Positions 9,105 through 17,863 of a DNA stretch of 64,000 nt are shown piece by piece; within the stretch, counting starts at the first letter, position 1; the number at the start of each line of letters is the position of its first letter. The DNA is from Alteromonas aquimaris (GTDB taxonomy: Bacteria > Pseudomonadota > Gammaproteobacteria > Enterobacterales > Alteromonadaceae), in assembly GCF_026183695.1 (NCBI RefSeq), contig NZ_JAPFRD010000005.1, positions 518,075 to 582,074 on the forward strand, in the 5' to 3' direction. The notes below the pieces were generated by a model that ran no database searches, had not been told where the DNA came from, and saw nothing but the letters and a program-made list of their open reading frames with translations. Position numbers and translations under genes: made by a program.

Positions 9105-9220
9105 TGTGGAGTGATTGTAAAGTTTTTTTTGAGCTATTTACACCTAAGCTAAGGGTAAATAAGCTACCAGCTACATCTTGCCAAAGTAAAAAACTATGTG
9201 GAGTAATTCGAAGCTCCGTT

Positions 9221-9358
9221 ATCAATAGTTCAACATTATCATTTGAACCGGGTACTGCATATCAATATTCGAACCTGAACTATCATCTGGCCGCAATGAT
9301 GATCAAGAATGTAACTGGTAAAAGTTATGCGATGGCGATAAATGAATTGGTCTTTGAA
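9221..9358 (+). pseudogene. Fragment of a beta-lactamase-family serine hydrolase
   Basis: The frame open from 9104 to 9418 contains FEPGTAYQYSNLNYHLAAMM followed by IKNVTGKSYAMAINELVF. This is the region around the YxN motif (YSN) of class C beta-lactamase/S12 peptidase-like proteins (PF00144). The SxxK catalytic motif and the rest of the domain are absent, and flanking residues do not fit the family. It is a remnant between recN and curA, at the edge of the accessory block. Confidence 0.65.
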
Positions 9359-9511
9359 CTAAAAGAAATCGCCCTGGGAGTCGACAAATTAAATCGCAGT
9401 AGAAGCCAACTTGAATAAGCTATGTAAAAAACTCTTATACCTGAGTTGGTAAGACATATCAGAAGGAGGGCCAAAGAGTATCTCCCCCTTCTTCCATGTA
9501 TCCATTACAGA

Positions 9512-10516
9512 CTAAAGTTTTAACAACATCTTTCCGGTATTTTTACCTTCAAACAGCATATTGAGCCCCGTTACTGCATTTTCTAACCCGGTAACGGTGT
9601 GGGCGCGGTATTTTATCTTTCCTTGTTGAACATAGGGGGTTAGCTTTTCAAGTATTTTTGGAATTTCATCCCAGTGGTCCGGCATCGCAAATCCGCGGAT
9701 TGCAATACGTTTTTTAATCAAGGGGATCCAGTTCGGGCCAGGGGACGGTTTTTCAGCCTGGTAGTCTGCAATCATGCCACATACCACTATGCGACCATGA
9801 GCATTCATGCGGTTAAATATATGCTGTTGGATCGGGCCTCCTGTATTTTCAAAAAACACATCTACTTTATCGGGAGTTAATTCTTCAAGCTTGGCTGCCA
9901 GGTCATCCTTCTTGTAGTTGATTGCGCCATCAAAACCTAATTCGTTTACTATCCAGTCAGCTTTTGCATCCGAGCCAACCACACCGACGACATGCAAACC
10001 ATCTGCTTTGGCAAGTTGTCCAACGATTGAGCCAACAGAACCAGCAGCACCAGTAACAACAAGTGTTTCACCTTCTTTAGGCTTACCGAAATTATATAAA
10101 CCTGTGGTAGCGGTTAAACCTGGCAGGGCAAAAACACATAATGCCATTTCCTCACTCACCCCAGCTTGCAGCTTATTAAAGCCCTGGCCGTCACTGATAA
10201 GGTATTCCTGCCAGCCAGTCATACCCATCACCTTGTCACCAACCTTAAAGTCGGGATGATTAGATTCGACAACTTCACCAACCCCGCTTGAACGCATAAC
10301 TTCGCCTATTTCGACAGGCGGGATATAGCTTTCGCGGTCGTCACTCATCCAGCCGAGCATGGCGGGATCCAACGACATATAAGTTTGTTTAATAAGTATT
10401 TCGCCGTCACCAGGTGTGGGTATAGGCTGTTCTTTTTGGGCAAACAAATGCGCCCCAATTTTGCCGTCTTGCGGGCGTTGGGCTAAGACAAGTTTCTTAT
10501 AGTTTGACACAGACAA
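9512..10516 (-). CDS. curA: NADP-dependent oxidoreductase, CurA/prostaglandin reductase-like (zinc-free MDR)
   Basis: 334 residues. It belongs to the medium-chain reductases that reduce the C=C bond of alpha,beta-unsaturated ketones with NADPH, as E. coli CurA (curcumin reductase). Visible: the substrate-domain start (LAQRPQDG), TYMSLDPAMLGWMSD, the dinucleotide motif VTGAAGSVGSIVGQLAK, ENTGGPIQQHIF and GKNTGKMLLKL at the end. The zinc-binding cysteines of alcohol dehydrogenases are absent, as expected. It stands alone between two gene remnants. The physiological substrate is unknown. Confidence 0.85.
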   Translation of the reverse strand: MSVSNYKKLVLAQRPQDGKIGAHLFAQKEQPIPTPGDGEILIKQTYMSLDPAMLGWMSDDRESYIPPVEIGEVMRSSGVGEVVESNHPDFKVGDKVMGMTGWQEYLISDGQGFNKLQAGVSEEMALCVFALPGLTATTGLYNFGKPKEGETLVVTGAAGSVGSIVGQLAKADGLHVVGVVGSDAKADWIVNELGFDGAINYKKDDLAAKLEELTPDKVDVFFENTGGPIQQHIFNRMNAHGRIVVCGMIADYQAEKPSPGPNWIPLIKKRIAIRGFAMPDHWDEIPKILEKLTPYVQQGKIKYRAHTVTGLENAVTGLNMLFEGKNTGKMLLKL

Positions 10517-10561
10517 TGACCTTACTAGTTGTTATGAGTGATAAAGACGTGGGGATAATAC

Positions 10562-10810
10562 TTAACGATGCAAGATTAAAATTTCTCCATTCGTCGGATT
10601 AATAAGTATGCGCCATGATTTCATTAATACCGCATCACGTTGTATACCCCTAATTCGACCCCGAACACAACCTGCTACGTGAGCACAAAGAAAAGTCTCA
10701 GAACTTACATCTCCCGGCGCGACAATATCCGCCTCAGTTATTAACCCTTGAAAGGCGTCTTCTACGGCCGATTCGAAGAGCGCAATGTTGCTTTTCGGGC
10801 TATCGCCAGG
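10562..10810 (-). pseudogene. Open frame remnant of unknown protein, no start codon
   Basis: On the minus strand a frame bounded by a stop at 10811-10813 stays open for 82 codons to the TAA at 10562-10564. The product reads protein-like (ESAVEDAFQGLITEADIVAP, then KSWRILINPTNGEILILHR). No ATG or GTG with a ribosome site begins it; the only ATG is late. It looks like the C-terminal remainder of a gene whose front was lost. I do not recognise the family. The rest of 10517-11039 holds a palindrome and presumably the sigma-gene promoter. Confidence 0.3.
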
Positions 10811-10845
10811 CTAGTTACGAACGTCTGATTTGATTTGTTTCTCAT

Positions 10846-10869
10846 AACTAAATTAATCGATAATTAGTT
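10846..10869. promoter_or_regulatory. AT-rich palindrome upstream of the ECF sigma gene
   Basis: AACTAA at 10846-10851 and TTAGTT at 10864-10869 flank a near-symmetrical centre containing ATCGAT. The 24-base element lies about 170 bases before the sigma-factor start and could be an operator. Function is inferred only from symmetry and position. Confidence 0.3.
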
Positions 10870-11039
10870 GAAATGACACATAGCTTATAAGTGGTACAAA
10901 ATAGTCCTAATATTCCTGCTCACGAAGCATTTAATTGACAGCAATTTTTCCCTTGCTATTTTTCAGAAAACTTTGGAGGATAAGGAAGATTAGAGCATTG
11001 AAGCTTTATAAAGACGTATAAAAGCAAAAAGGAAACGTC

Positions 11040-11618
11040 ATGTCGCATTCTCCAGATCTGGCTCTATTGCTCGAAAAATCACAAGCGGGTGACCGGGAAG
11101 CTTGGAAAAACCTTCTTGAAATTGTTTATCCCTCAATGAAAAAAATTATTGCCAACAGAATCAAGCCTTATAGAGACCAAATTACAATTGATACCACAGA
11201 TCTGGCCCACGATGTTTATCTTGAATTTGATAAACAACGATCTTTTTCATGGCACAATCGTGAGCACTTTTTTTCAGTACTAGCAAGGGTTTCACGCAGA
11301 GTTGTCATCGATTATCTGCGTTCAAGAAGCTGCGAAAAAAGGGGGGCGGGGGTTAACCTTGTACCAGTTGATGAAGATAGCCTCCCATTTAATAACAGTG
11401 ACAAAGAACTCTGGCTAACAATTAATCGGCTGCTTGAAAGTTTAGGAAATGTAGATCCGGAAATTGTGGAGCTTACTGAATTAAGGTATTTCGCTGGTTT
11501 CTCACTGGAAGAAATAGCTGGAATAAAAAAATTGTCGGTAAGTACCATTAAACGGCAATGGCGATTCGCTCGAGCGTGGCTTAATCAACAGTTAGATGAA
11601 GAAATTAAGTATGCTTGA
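11040..11618 (+). CDS. ECF-type RNA polymerase sigma factor (SigK/TIGR02999-like)
   Basis: 192 residues. Region 2 (about 20-95) includes TDLAHDVYLEF and VIDYLRSRSCEKR; region 4 (about 125-182) carries the helix-turn-helix SLEEIAGIKKLSVSTIKRQW. The TIDTTDLAHDVYL segment and the absence of a sigma-3 domain fit the ECF subgroup described in Xanthomonas, Planctomycetes and Alteromonadales, typically encoded next to Ser/Thr kinases. AAGGAAAC precedes the ATG. The next gene overlaps its 3' end by 23 bases, so the two are surely cotranscribed. No anti-sigma gene is adjacent; the kinase may take that role. Confidence 0.88.
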   Translation: MSHSPDLALLLEKSQAGDREAWKNLLEIVYPSMKKIIANRIKPYRDQITIDTTDLAHDVYLEFDKQRSFSWHNREHFFSVLARVSRRVVIDYLRSRSCEKRGAGVNLVPVDEDSLPFNNSDKELWLTINRLLESLGNVDPEIVELTELRYFAGFSLEEIAGIKKLSVSTIKRQWRFARAWLNQQLDEEIKYA

Positions 11619-14247
11619 TGAGAACTACGAAAGCGCAAAGACTATTTTCTTAGAATATTTAGAATTAAACGAAAAGAAAAGCCTGTCATGGCTAATAGGT
11701 CGTTGTGGGCTAAATACCCCCCTGTTCAATACGGTAATGGCATTGATTAAACAAGATGCGACCGAAGAAGCGGTGGCTTTATCACCCATTTGTGAGTCAA
11801 TATTGGAATCCAGTCTGCTAGCTAGTTATCAGGCGAGTTACGGAAATTACCGCGTAAAAGAATTGATTGGTCAGGGAGGTATGGGAAATGTATTTCTCGG
11901 CGAACGTGATGATGGTGAATTTACAAAAAAAGTTGCGATTAAAGTAGGACAGTTTCGTCTTCAAACAGAGCATCACCGTGCTCGTTTTTTACTGGAAAGA
12001 CAAACGCTAGCCGATCTTGAACATACAGCAATCTGTCGATTGTTAGACGGGGGAACGACGGATAAAGGTAATCCCTATATTGTGATGGAATACATTGATG
12101 GCGTACCAATCACTCAGTTTTGTACTGAAAATAGACTGTTAATTCACGACCGCCTAAAACTTTTTATAAAAGTGTGCGAGGGGGTTCAATATGCTCACTC
12201 CCACTCAGTTATCCACCGCGATATAAAACCGGATAATATTTTAGTTACGAAAGAAGGCGATCCAAAATTGATAGACTTTGGGGTTGTCCGATTAATCACA
12301 AATACTGATGAGGTGTTTGTGAAAGAGGTCCACGATACAACTAATATTTATACTCCAGCCTATGCAAGCCCAGAACAACTATTGGGGAAAAAACTCACTA
12401 CGGCTACTGATATCTATTCACTTGGTATTGTTTTATACACCCTATTAACAGGGAACAAACCATTTCCCCATACAACACTTTCTCCGGCAGATATTGAGAA
12501 AACGCGCTTAGCGCCCCCTGCGCCTATAATGGAATCAAGGAATAAGAGTGATAATTGGCTAGCTCTTTTGGATAAGGGCGAGCGTTTGAACGATCTTCAA
12601 GCTATCGTGAATAAAGCTATGTCTTACGATATTCACGGGCGTTACGAAACCATTGCGCAATTCACAAACGACATAAAATGCTTTTTGAATGATAAACCTG
12701 TGTCGGCGATAAAATCAGGGTTATTACATCGGTCAGTTCTTTGGCAACGACGGCATAAGTTTGCCAGTTTAATGATTGTTTTTTGTTCTATTTTAATCGT
12801 TTCCTCAATAACGCTCTTGGGTTATAAGAACGAACAGTTGGCATATGAGAGAGATATTGCTAAGAGTGAATCGCAAAGAGCGGAAGCAATAAACGAACTT
12901 CTTCTTAAAGCGTTTAAACAGGTTGATCCATATAATGCTAATGGGCAGATAATATCGGCTAAGGATGTATTAAAACTGGCGAGTGCTGAAGTCATGACGC
13001 TCAATGAAAAGGCCCCCCACCTTCAACTTGCCTTGCATAAAAGTATTGGTGAGGTTTACTTAAATTTGTCCAGTTATAAAGAAGCAAGGTGGCATCTTTC
13101 AAGAGCGATGGCCAACATAAGTGAACAAGCAACGTACCGAGGTGTACAGGAACACATTTTAATGGGTACTGTGGAGTTGGGGTTAGGTAACTTAGAGTCC
13201 GCTACAGCCTATACTGAAAAAGCCTATCAGCGTATTCACCCTAGCGATTCACGCAAAAGTAGACTTCAGTTAGCTGATGTATATCACTTGCAAGGAAAAA
13301 TTTTCCAGAAAAAAGCCCAGTGGAATGACTCTATCATGGCTTATCAGAAGGCTAAAAGCATTTACTCATCGTATGGTGATGCTAAAAGAAAATTGATTCG
13401 AAACAACGTTTTTCTTGCCGAAGCGCAAATTTACAACCGATCGTTTGAAGAGGCGGAAAAAGCTTTACTCATATTGCAGCAGCAATTTAAGCACGAGATG
13501 CGTACACTTTCTCCGGACTATGCCCAAATACAAGCAACCATAGGTCTTCTATATTGGTATCAGAATAGATGGGAAGAAGCAGAAAATTTATTCGCTGAAC
13601 AATTAAACAGAGTGAAGTTACTTTATGGTGATTATTCAGATTTAAGAGTGAATACCGCTGCAATGATGGCGACGGTAAAACGCATGCTGAAAAAGATTGA
13701 CGAATCACTTTTCTACCATGAGTTAGCTATTCACATAACAGAAAAGAAATATGGCGAACAGCATTTGAAAATGGCTGGGCTTCTAATTAATTATGGAAGT
13801 TTACTTGAGAAAAACGGAAAATTTAGTGAAGCCGAATCGACACTAGAGCGCGCTTTAGAATTGGCGAGAATAAATTATGGAGAGAATCACGATACTACGA
13901 ATTATGCAAAATGGACCTTGGGTGTAGCAAAAGGTCGTCTTGGAAAATTGGAAGATTGTGTAATGTTATTGATTCAGGCAGAAAATTTTTTTCGAGGCAA
14001 TTATGATTCAACTGAATACCCTATTGCCGAAATACAACAAGCAATAGGAATCGCCTATTTCTTTAGTAAAAAGTTACACGAAGCAGAACAATACTTACAG
14101 AAAAGCCAAAAAAATGTTGCGCGACGGGAGAACGCAAACGAGATTATCTTAAATGAAAATTTACGGTATTTGACTAAAATATATGAAACTCTTGGCAAGC
14201 AAGAAGAATCTGCTACTGCAAATCATCTAGTTGAACAGCTCTTGTGA
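11596..14247 (+). CDS. Hanks-type Ser/Thr protein kinase with transmembrane segment and TPR repeats
   Basis: 883 residues. A short N-terminal helical region (1-82) precedes a complete kinase domain (about 85-365): glycine loop GQGGMGNV (92-99), ATP lysine K116, alpha-C glutamate near E134, HRDIKPDN (207-214), metal-binding DFG (227-229) and YASPE (256-260). A transmembrane helix spans about 389-410; the C-terminal 450 residues, presumably periplasmic, are tetratricopeptide repeats. It overlaps the sigma gene; an alternative ATG at 11611 would shorten it by five residues. Catalytic residues are intact. It probably senses an extracytoplasmic cue and controls the paired sigma factor (inference). 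Confidence 0.9.
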   Translation: MKKLSMLDENYESAKTIFLEYLELNEKKSLSWLIGRCGLNTPLFNTVMALIKQDATEEAVALSPICESILESSLLASYQASYGNYRVKELIGQGGMGNVFLGERDDGEFTKKVAIKVGQFRLQTEHHRARFLLERQTLADLEHTAICRLLDGGTTDKGNPYIVMEYIDGVPITQFCTENRLLIHDRLKLFIKVCEGVQYAHSHSVIHRDIKPDNILVTKEGDPKLIDFGVVRLITNTDEVFVKEVHDTTNIYTPAYASPEQLLGKKLTTATDIYSLGIVLYTLLTGNKPFPHTTLSPADIEKTRLAPPAPIMESRNKSDNWLALLDKGERLNDLQAIVNKAMSYDIHGRYETIAQFTNDIKCFLNDKPVSAIKSGLLHRSVLWQRRHKFASLMIVFCSILIVSSITLLGYKNEQLAYERDIAKSESQRAEAINELLLKAFKQVDPYNANGQIISAKDVLKLASAEVMTLNEKAPHLQLALHKSIGEVYLNLSSYKEARWHLSRAMANISEQATYRGVQEHILMGTVELGLGNLESATAYTEKAYQRIHPSDSRKSRLQLADVYHLQGKIFQKKAQWNDSIMAYQKAKSIYSSYGDAKRKLIRNNVFLAEAQIYNRSFEEAEKALLILQQQFKHEMRTLSPDYAQIQATIGLLYWYQNRWEEAENLFAEQLNRVKLLYGDYSDLRVNTAAMMATVKRMLKKIDESLFYHELAIHITEKKYGEQHLKMAGLLINYGSLLEKNGKFSEAESTLERALELARINYGENHDTTNYAKWTLGVAKGRLGKLEDCVMLLIQAENFFRGNYDSTEYPIAEIQQAIGIAYFFSKKLHEAEQYLQKSQKNVARRENANEIILNENLRYLTKIYETLGKQEESATANHLVEQLL

Positions 14248-14255
14248 CTAAGTGA

Positions 14256-14274
14256 GCCCAGCTAGAAGCTGGGC
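14256..14274. terminator. Hairpin between convergent kinase and esterase genes
   Basis: GCCCAGCT and AGCTGGGC form a perfect 8-bp stem with a 3-base loop, nine bases after the kinase stop and ten bases before the esterase stop on the other strand. It could end transcription from both sides, although no T-run follows. Confidence 0.6.
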
Positions 14275-14283
14275 CATACCAAA

Positions 14284-15426
14284 CTATCTCTTCGTACCTG
14301 AGAAAACTCCCAATGTAGGGGAGTCATAAGTGACGCGATTTATGTAACCATCTTCATCGCGAGTAAACTCAACTGTTAACCCCGGAATCATTTTACTGAA
14401 AAATAAATTTGTCTGCTGTGGGTACATCTCAAAACTATTAAAACCGGTTATTTGTGCAACCAGCATATCGTCTTTTAGTTGCACTGACATCGCGACGCCT
14501 GGGAAGAAATCGTATGTACCAATGTAATCCTTTAATACCTCTTCAGGTAAATTAAGTGCTTTGATGTCACTAAACACATGCCGTAAGCCTTTATTAAAAG
14601 ATGGGGCGACCATAGTATTATGGGCTTCCCCTTCAATTTCCCGATCTTCAATTAGCAAGTTCGTATAGCTCCGTGCCTCGATAGTATTTACAAAAGCGTA
14701 AAATGGCGCTTTTGTCGTTTCTACGGATTCAAGTTCTCCGACGCTAAGGAACAACTTGGTGTTTAAATCCGTATTTGAATAGGCATATTTCGCCTCTTCA
14801 TTAAAGATCATATAATTGTCCCAGGCAAGGTAGGGTGAAGCTACGATATAGTTATCAAAGAGCGCCTGATGATTGAAAAGTGTATCCAATGCAAATAGTC
14901 CGCTAAGAGACCATGACACCAGCGTTTCGTGTTCAGTATTCACGTTCAGATTTTGATTGATGCGGGGCTTTAATTCGTTCAGCAACATCGCTCGAAAATT
15001 ACCTGCGCCCCCAGAATTGGGGTACTCGACAACAGTTGTTGGAGAGTAATCGCGAATTCTTTTGGTTCCGTCCGAGTCAGCCCCCTCATATCCAATACCG
15101 ACGATGATTGTATCCGGGAGCATCGAGTTGAAACTGGTCGCATGATCTAATGAGTGCACAAAATAGTCGGCGTCTAACAAGTAAAAAACTGGATATCCAC
15201 CTTCTTTTTTCGCATCATAATTTTCTGGAAGAAGGATATAGATACTGAAAGTTTCATCAACATAATGAGATTCAAGTTTTCGCTCCATTGCGTCTGGAAT
15301 AACCAGTTTCTTCTTGAAGTGTTTTAATTTATCGGATTTGTTTTGTAAAAGAGACTGCTGTGAGTGAGTATCAGCAACTGTATAGCCACTTGCAAAGATT
15401 ATTAACGCTACTGCTAAAAATTTCAT
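14284..15426 (-). CDS. Secreted esterase D-type alpha/beta hydrolase
   Basis: 380 residues with a signal peptide (about 1-18, cut near TVADT). The mature protein fits the putative esterase family PF00756: YPVFYLLDADYFV, PDTIIVGIGYEG, the nucleophile motif SWSLSGLFAL (Ser173, in place of the usual GHSFGG), a later GELES acid region and EGEAHNTM with the likely catalytic histidine. The last 80 residues form an extra domain (IGTYDFFPGVAMSVQL) like those in peptidase/esterase tails. It converges on the sigma-kinase pair and could be periplasmic. Substrate unknown. Confidence 0.78.
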   Translation of the reverse strand: MKFLAVALIIFASGYTVADTHSQQSLLQNKSDKLKHFKKKLVIPDAMERKLESHYVDETFSIYILLPENYDAKKEGGYPVFYLLDADYFVHSLDHATSFNSMLPDTIIVGIGYEGADSDGTKRIRDYSPTTVVEYPNSGGAGNFRAMLLNELKPRINQNLNVNTEHETLVSWSLSGLFALDTLFNHQALFDNYIVASPYLAWDNYMIFNEEAKYAYSNTDLNTKLFLSVGELESVETTKAPFYAFVNTIEARSYTNLLIEDREIEGEAHNTMVAPSFNKGLRHVFSDIKALNLPEEVLKDYIGTYDFFPGVAMSVQLKDDMLVAQITGFNSFEMYPQQTNLFFSKMIPGLTVEFTRDEDGYINRVTYDSPTLGVFSGTKR

Positions 15427-15671
15427 TTCAATTCCTCTGTTTGTAATAGGTAGTCAAACTTCTACCTACTGTTACTAAACGCGGAAAAGAAGAAAAAAAC
15501 GGTTCAAATTTATTAGTTTTAAGAAAAGAAAAATCCGCTTATGGGCACTCAGGGAGGTCATAATTCCAATGTGGTTAACACGCTAACAGCAGCGTACAGC
15601 AAAAGTGAATATGACGATTGGGTTGAGGATGCGACTCTTTTTTATACATCCGAGCTAAAGTGTTTATACAA

Positions 15672-17657
15672 TCATGCAGTCTCAGTATCTTTTACTTCGT
15701 AGATCTCCAGCCAATCTGCGGTTTCTCTTATTGAATCTGTGGTCAATTCCATTAAAAGTTCGTCTATGTCAGACATTGAGGCCTCAGTACGCTTAAGCTC
15801 AAGCAGTTGCTTGTTGTAGATCAGAAATACTTCGCGAGAACTGAGCGAACGCTGCGCGGAAATTTCGAACTCTGCATGATTACGAATGGCAAATGCGGTA
15901 GTGCCCAGAATGGGAAGCCACGTGGCCAGTAATCCTAAAAATTTAGACAGGGGATAACTTTCGGGCCCCCAAATGCCAAGCAGAATTTTTACGCCGATGA
16001 TGAGAATTGTACTCCAGAACATCAGTTCGCTGAGATGCGCTAAACGATGTCCCAGTAGCTTCATGGAAATAGCATTTTGCGTATGATACTGGTATTGCCT
16101 GGCCACCCATTGGCCTCTGGAAAAATGAATAGCATCGTTGATGTATGCTCTGTCGACGGTATGCCCAGAGAAACCTACCCAGCGCACAACGGTCTCAATA
16201 TACAGATATGCCCAACATCTTTCAGGCCCACCATGTCCAAGAAGGTTACGGCCGACAATTTGTTCACGATCGCGAAAACGACGCATAGGATAATTTGTTC
16301 CAAAGAACGACAGAAACAGGGTAGGGCGTAAAAACTCTGCTATGCATCGGTACTCTAGCCATTTGTCATGCAGACTACGCTTATGGTCCTTCCGGTAGAG
16401 CCAGTAAATCACAACCAGGATACTCATTTCAGCGATGGCAAAAATAAGCGGCAGAGTAAAGTATTTACTTTTGTCAGCAAAGGCGATAGCCAAAGATGCG
16501 ATAATAAGCGCTGACGCTGCGAGGACGTAGATGAAGACAAAGATACTTCTATGTATGGAAGCGTAATGAGATGCTAATCGGTCTGCGCGCAGATAAGCAG
16601 CATAGTAGCGGTGACTGGACAGATTCTGAAAGTGTTCACACATATGGCTGACATTTGTCTTAATTTCGGCTTCAACAGGCAATTGTTTGTCTAGCTTAGA
16701 TAGCTCCTCATTCAATTGATCGGTGGAGATAAACCACGATTTAAGCAGTGAGAACCCGTAGTGGAGCGGATTGAAGTGGCTGCGTTCAATTTCGATTGGG
16801 CCACTACCGTTAAAATCAACTTCTGCTGTATGCTCTTTGCATTCAACCGATTCTTTGGCGTAAGTATCAAATTTAGCTAAAATTTTATCTGCCAGCGGCA
16901 GCGAGGTGTGAGGATCAGACTGGGCTAATATGGTATCAAACAGCAAAATATGATTGAGCCATTGATTGAGCGAAGAAACATTTAGCGGTTCCTGGCTTTG
17001 ACCGTTTTCGGTTGAAAAAATCAGCCGAACGTTATCCGAATGTTCAGTATCAATCCATATGACGGGGATCTTGGCTTTGTATGCCTGCGCTACCGTATAG
17101 GTGGTACCGAATCCATCGCGTTTTTGCCCGTCATACAAGGCAACTACCAGATCACAGTTTTTAATTAACGACTCACCACAGTTTTTGTACGCCTGGTCTG
17201 CATTTTTTCTTTGTCCATCTAACTCGAGCACCCGGCTGTGTTTGGACTGATAGCCGGCTGCTTGCAACAAAGCATAAAATTCTTGTTTTGACGCCTCGTC
17301 GAAATCAGTAGCGTATTCCTCCGCCTTAAAAGGGAGGATGCAAGAAAGTTCAAACTTATTTTTTACTAAGCTGGATTCTACCAATAGCCTGTCCGCACCA
17401 TCTGCCAAGGAAGAAATTACTCTAAGGATGGGGGGCGTTGCAGCGTATAACCTGCGCGCGTGAGGATGTTGATAGCATTTTGCCAACTCTGTGTAAATTA
17501 GATCATATATTGACTCGATTTGTTGACTTAGCTTAGCGTTAGTAATTGAAATATTGTCATGCTTGCGGTGACCTGCTACAGCCACTCTCAGGGTCATAGG
17601 CACCAGCGGGGTGCTAGCAAAGTACTGATAGGAATTTTCGTGGCGAGCATGTTCCAT
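15672..17657 (-). CDS. SLOG-SLATT membrane protein (predicted nucleotide sensor plus TM effector)
   Basis: 661 residues from the ATG at 17657, chosen because GGAG lies six bases before it; the open frame extends further to 17810 without a ribosome site. The N-terminal Rossmann-like SLOG (TRPM-associated LSDAT type) domain is marked by LRVAVAGHRKHD (about 22-33), ISSLADGADRLLVE, SCILPFKAEEY and CDLVVALYDGQ. The second half has four hydrophobic helices in two pairs, with HRYYAAYLRADRLASHY preceding the first, as in SLATT (SMODS- and SLOG-associating 2TM effector) domains. By family analogy, a ligand bound by SLOG would trigger membrane permeabilisation. It diverges from the STAND gene. Confidence 0.7.
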   Translation of the reverse strand: MEHARHENSYQYFASTPLVPMTLRVAVAGHRKHDNISITNAKLSQQIESIYDLIYTELAKCYQHPHARRLYAATPPILRVISSLADGADRLLVESSLVKNKFELSCILPFKAEEYATDFDEASKQEFYALLQAAGYQSKHSRVLELDGQRKNADQAYKNCGESLIKNCDLVVALYDGQKRDGFGTTYTVAQAYKAKIPVIWIDTEHSDNVRLIFSTENGQSQEPLNVSSLNQWLNHILLFDTILAQSDPHTSLPLADKILAKFDTYAKESVECKEHTAEVDFNGSGPIEIERSHFNPLHYGFSLLKSWFISTDQLNEELSKLDKQLPVEAEIKTNVSHMCEHFQNLSSHRYYAAYLRADRLASHYASIHRSIFVFIYVLAASALIIASLAIAFADKSKYFTLPLIFAIAEMSILVVIYWLYRKDHKRSLHDKWLEYRCIAEFLRPTLFLSFFGTNYPMRRFRDREQIVGRNLLGHGGPERCWAYLYIETVVRWVGFSGHTVDRAYINDAIHFSRGQWVARQYQYHTQNAISMKLLGHRLAHLSELMFWSTILIIGVKILLGIWGPESYPLSKFLGLLATWLPILGTTAFAIRNHAEFEISAQRSLSSREVFLIYNKQLLELKRTEASMSDIDELLMELTTDSIRETADWLEIYEVKDTETA

Positions 17658-17794
17658 CACTTCTCCATTAAGCTTCAAAATATAGCACCTGGGCGAACAG
17701 GCAGTTAGAAGGTATGTCACCGATGACGAAAATCCACTTCCGGTAGCGCAGCAAAATTTGATATGCAAAAAACCGCAATTCTTTCTTTTTATAG

Positions 17795-17823
17795 CAGTTA
17801 CTCCTTTCATTTAACAGTAACTG
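17795..17823. promoter_or_regulatory. Inverted repeat in the divergent SLOG-SLATT/STAND promoter region
   Basis: CAGTTACT (17795-17802) and AGTAACTG (17816-17823) are exact reverse complements separated by 13 bases, so the half-sites are 21 bases centre to centre, two helical turns. They lie between the divergent starts at 17657 and 17864. This is the arrangement of a dimer operator; no regulator gene for it is identified. Confidence 0.5.
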
Positions 17824-17863
17824 TACTAATCTAGTTGTATGTTTTTTGTCCAGCGAGAGCGTA

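Noticed and set aside
9058..9225. N-terminal extension of RecN by 56 residues
   Set aside because: The extension crosses the LexA boxes and has no similarity to RecN; the ATG at 9057 gives the normal family start.
15541..15702. 53-codon plus-strand frame starting with ATG, overlapping the end of the SLOG-SLATT gene
   Set aside because: Weak ribosome site, no recognisable similarity, and the last 30 bases lie over another gene's 3' end. It could be a remnant but is not supportable.
17658..17810. 51-residue N-terminal extension of the SLOG-SLATT protein
   Set aside because: Cys-rich, unlike any family, covers the presumed promoter region; the ATG at 17657 has a good GGAG site.
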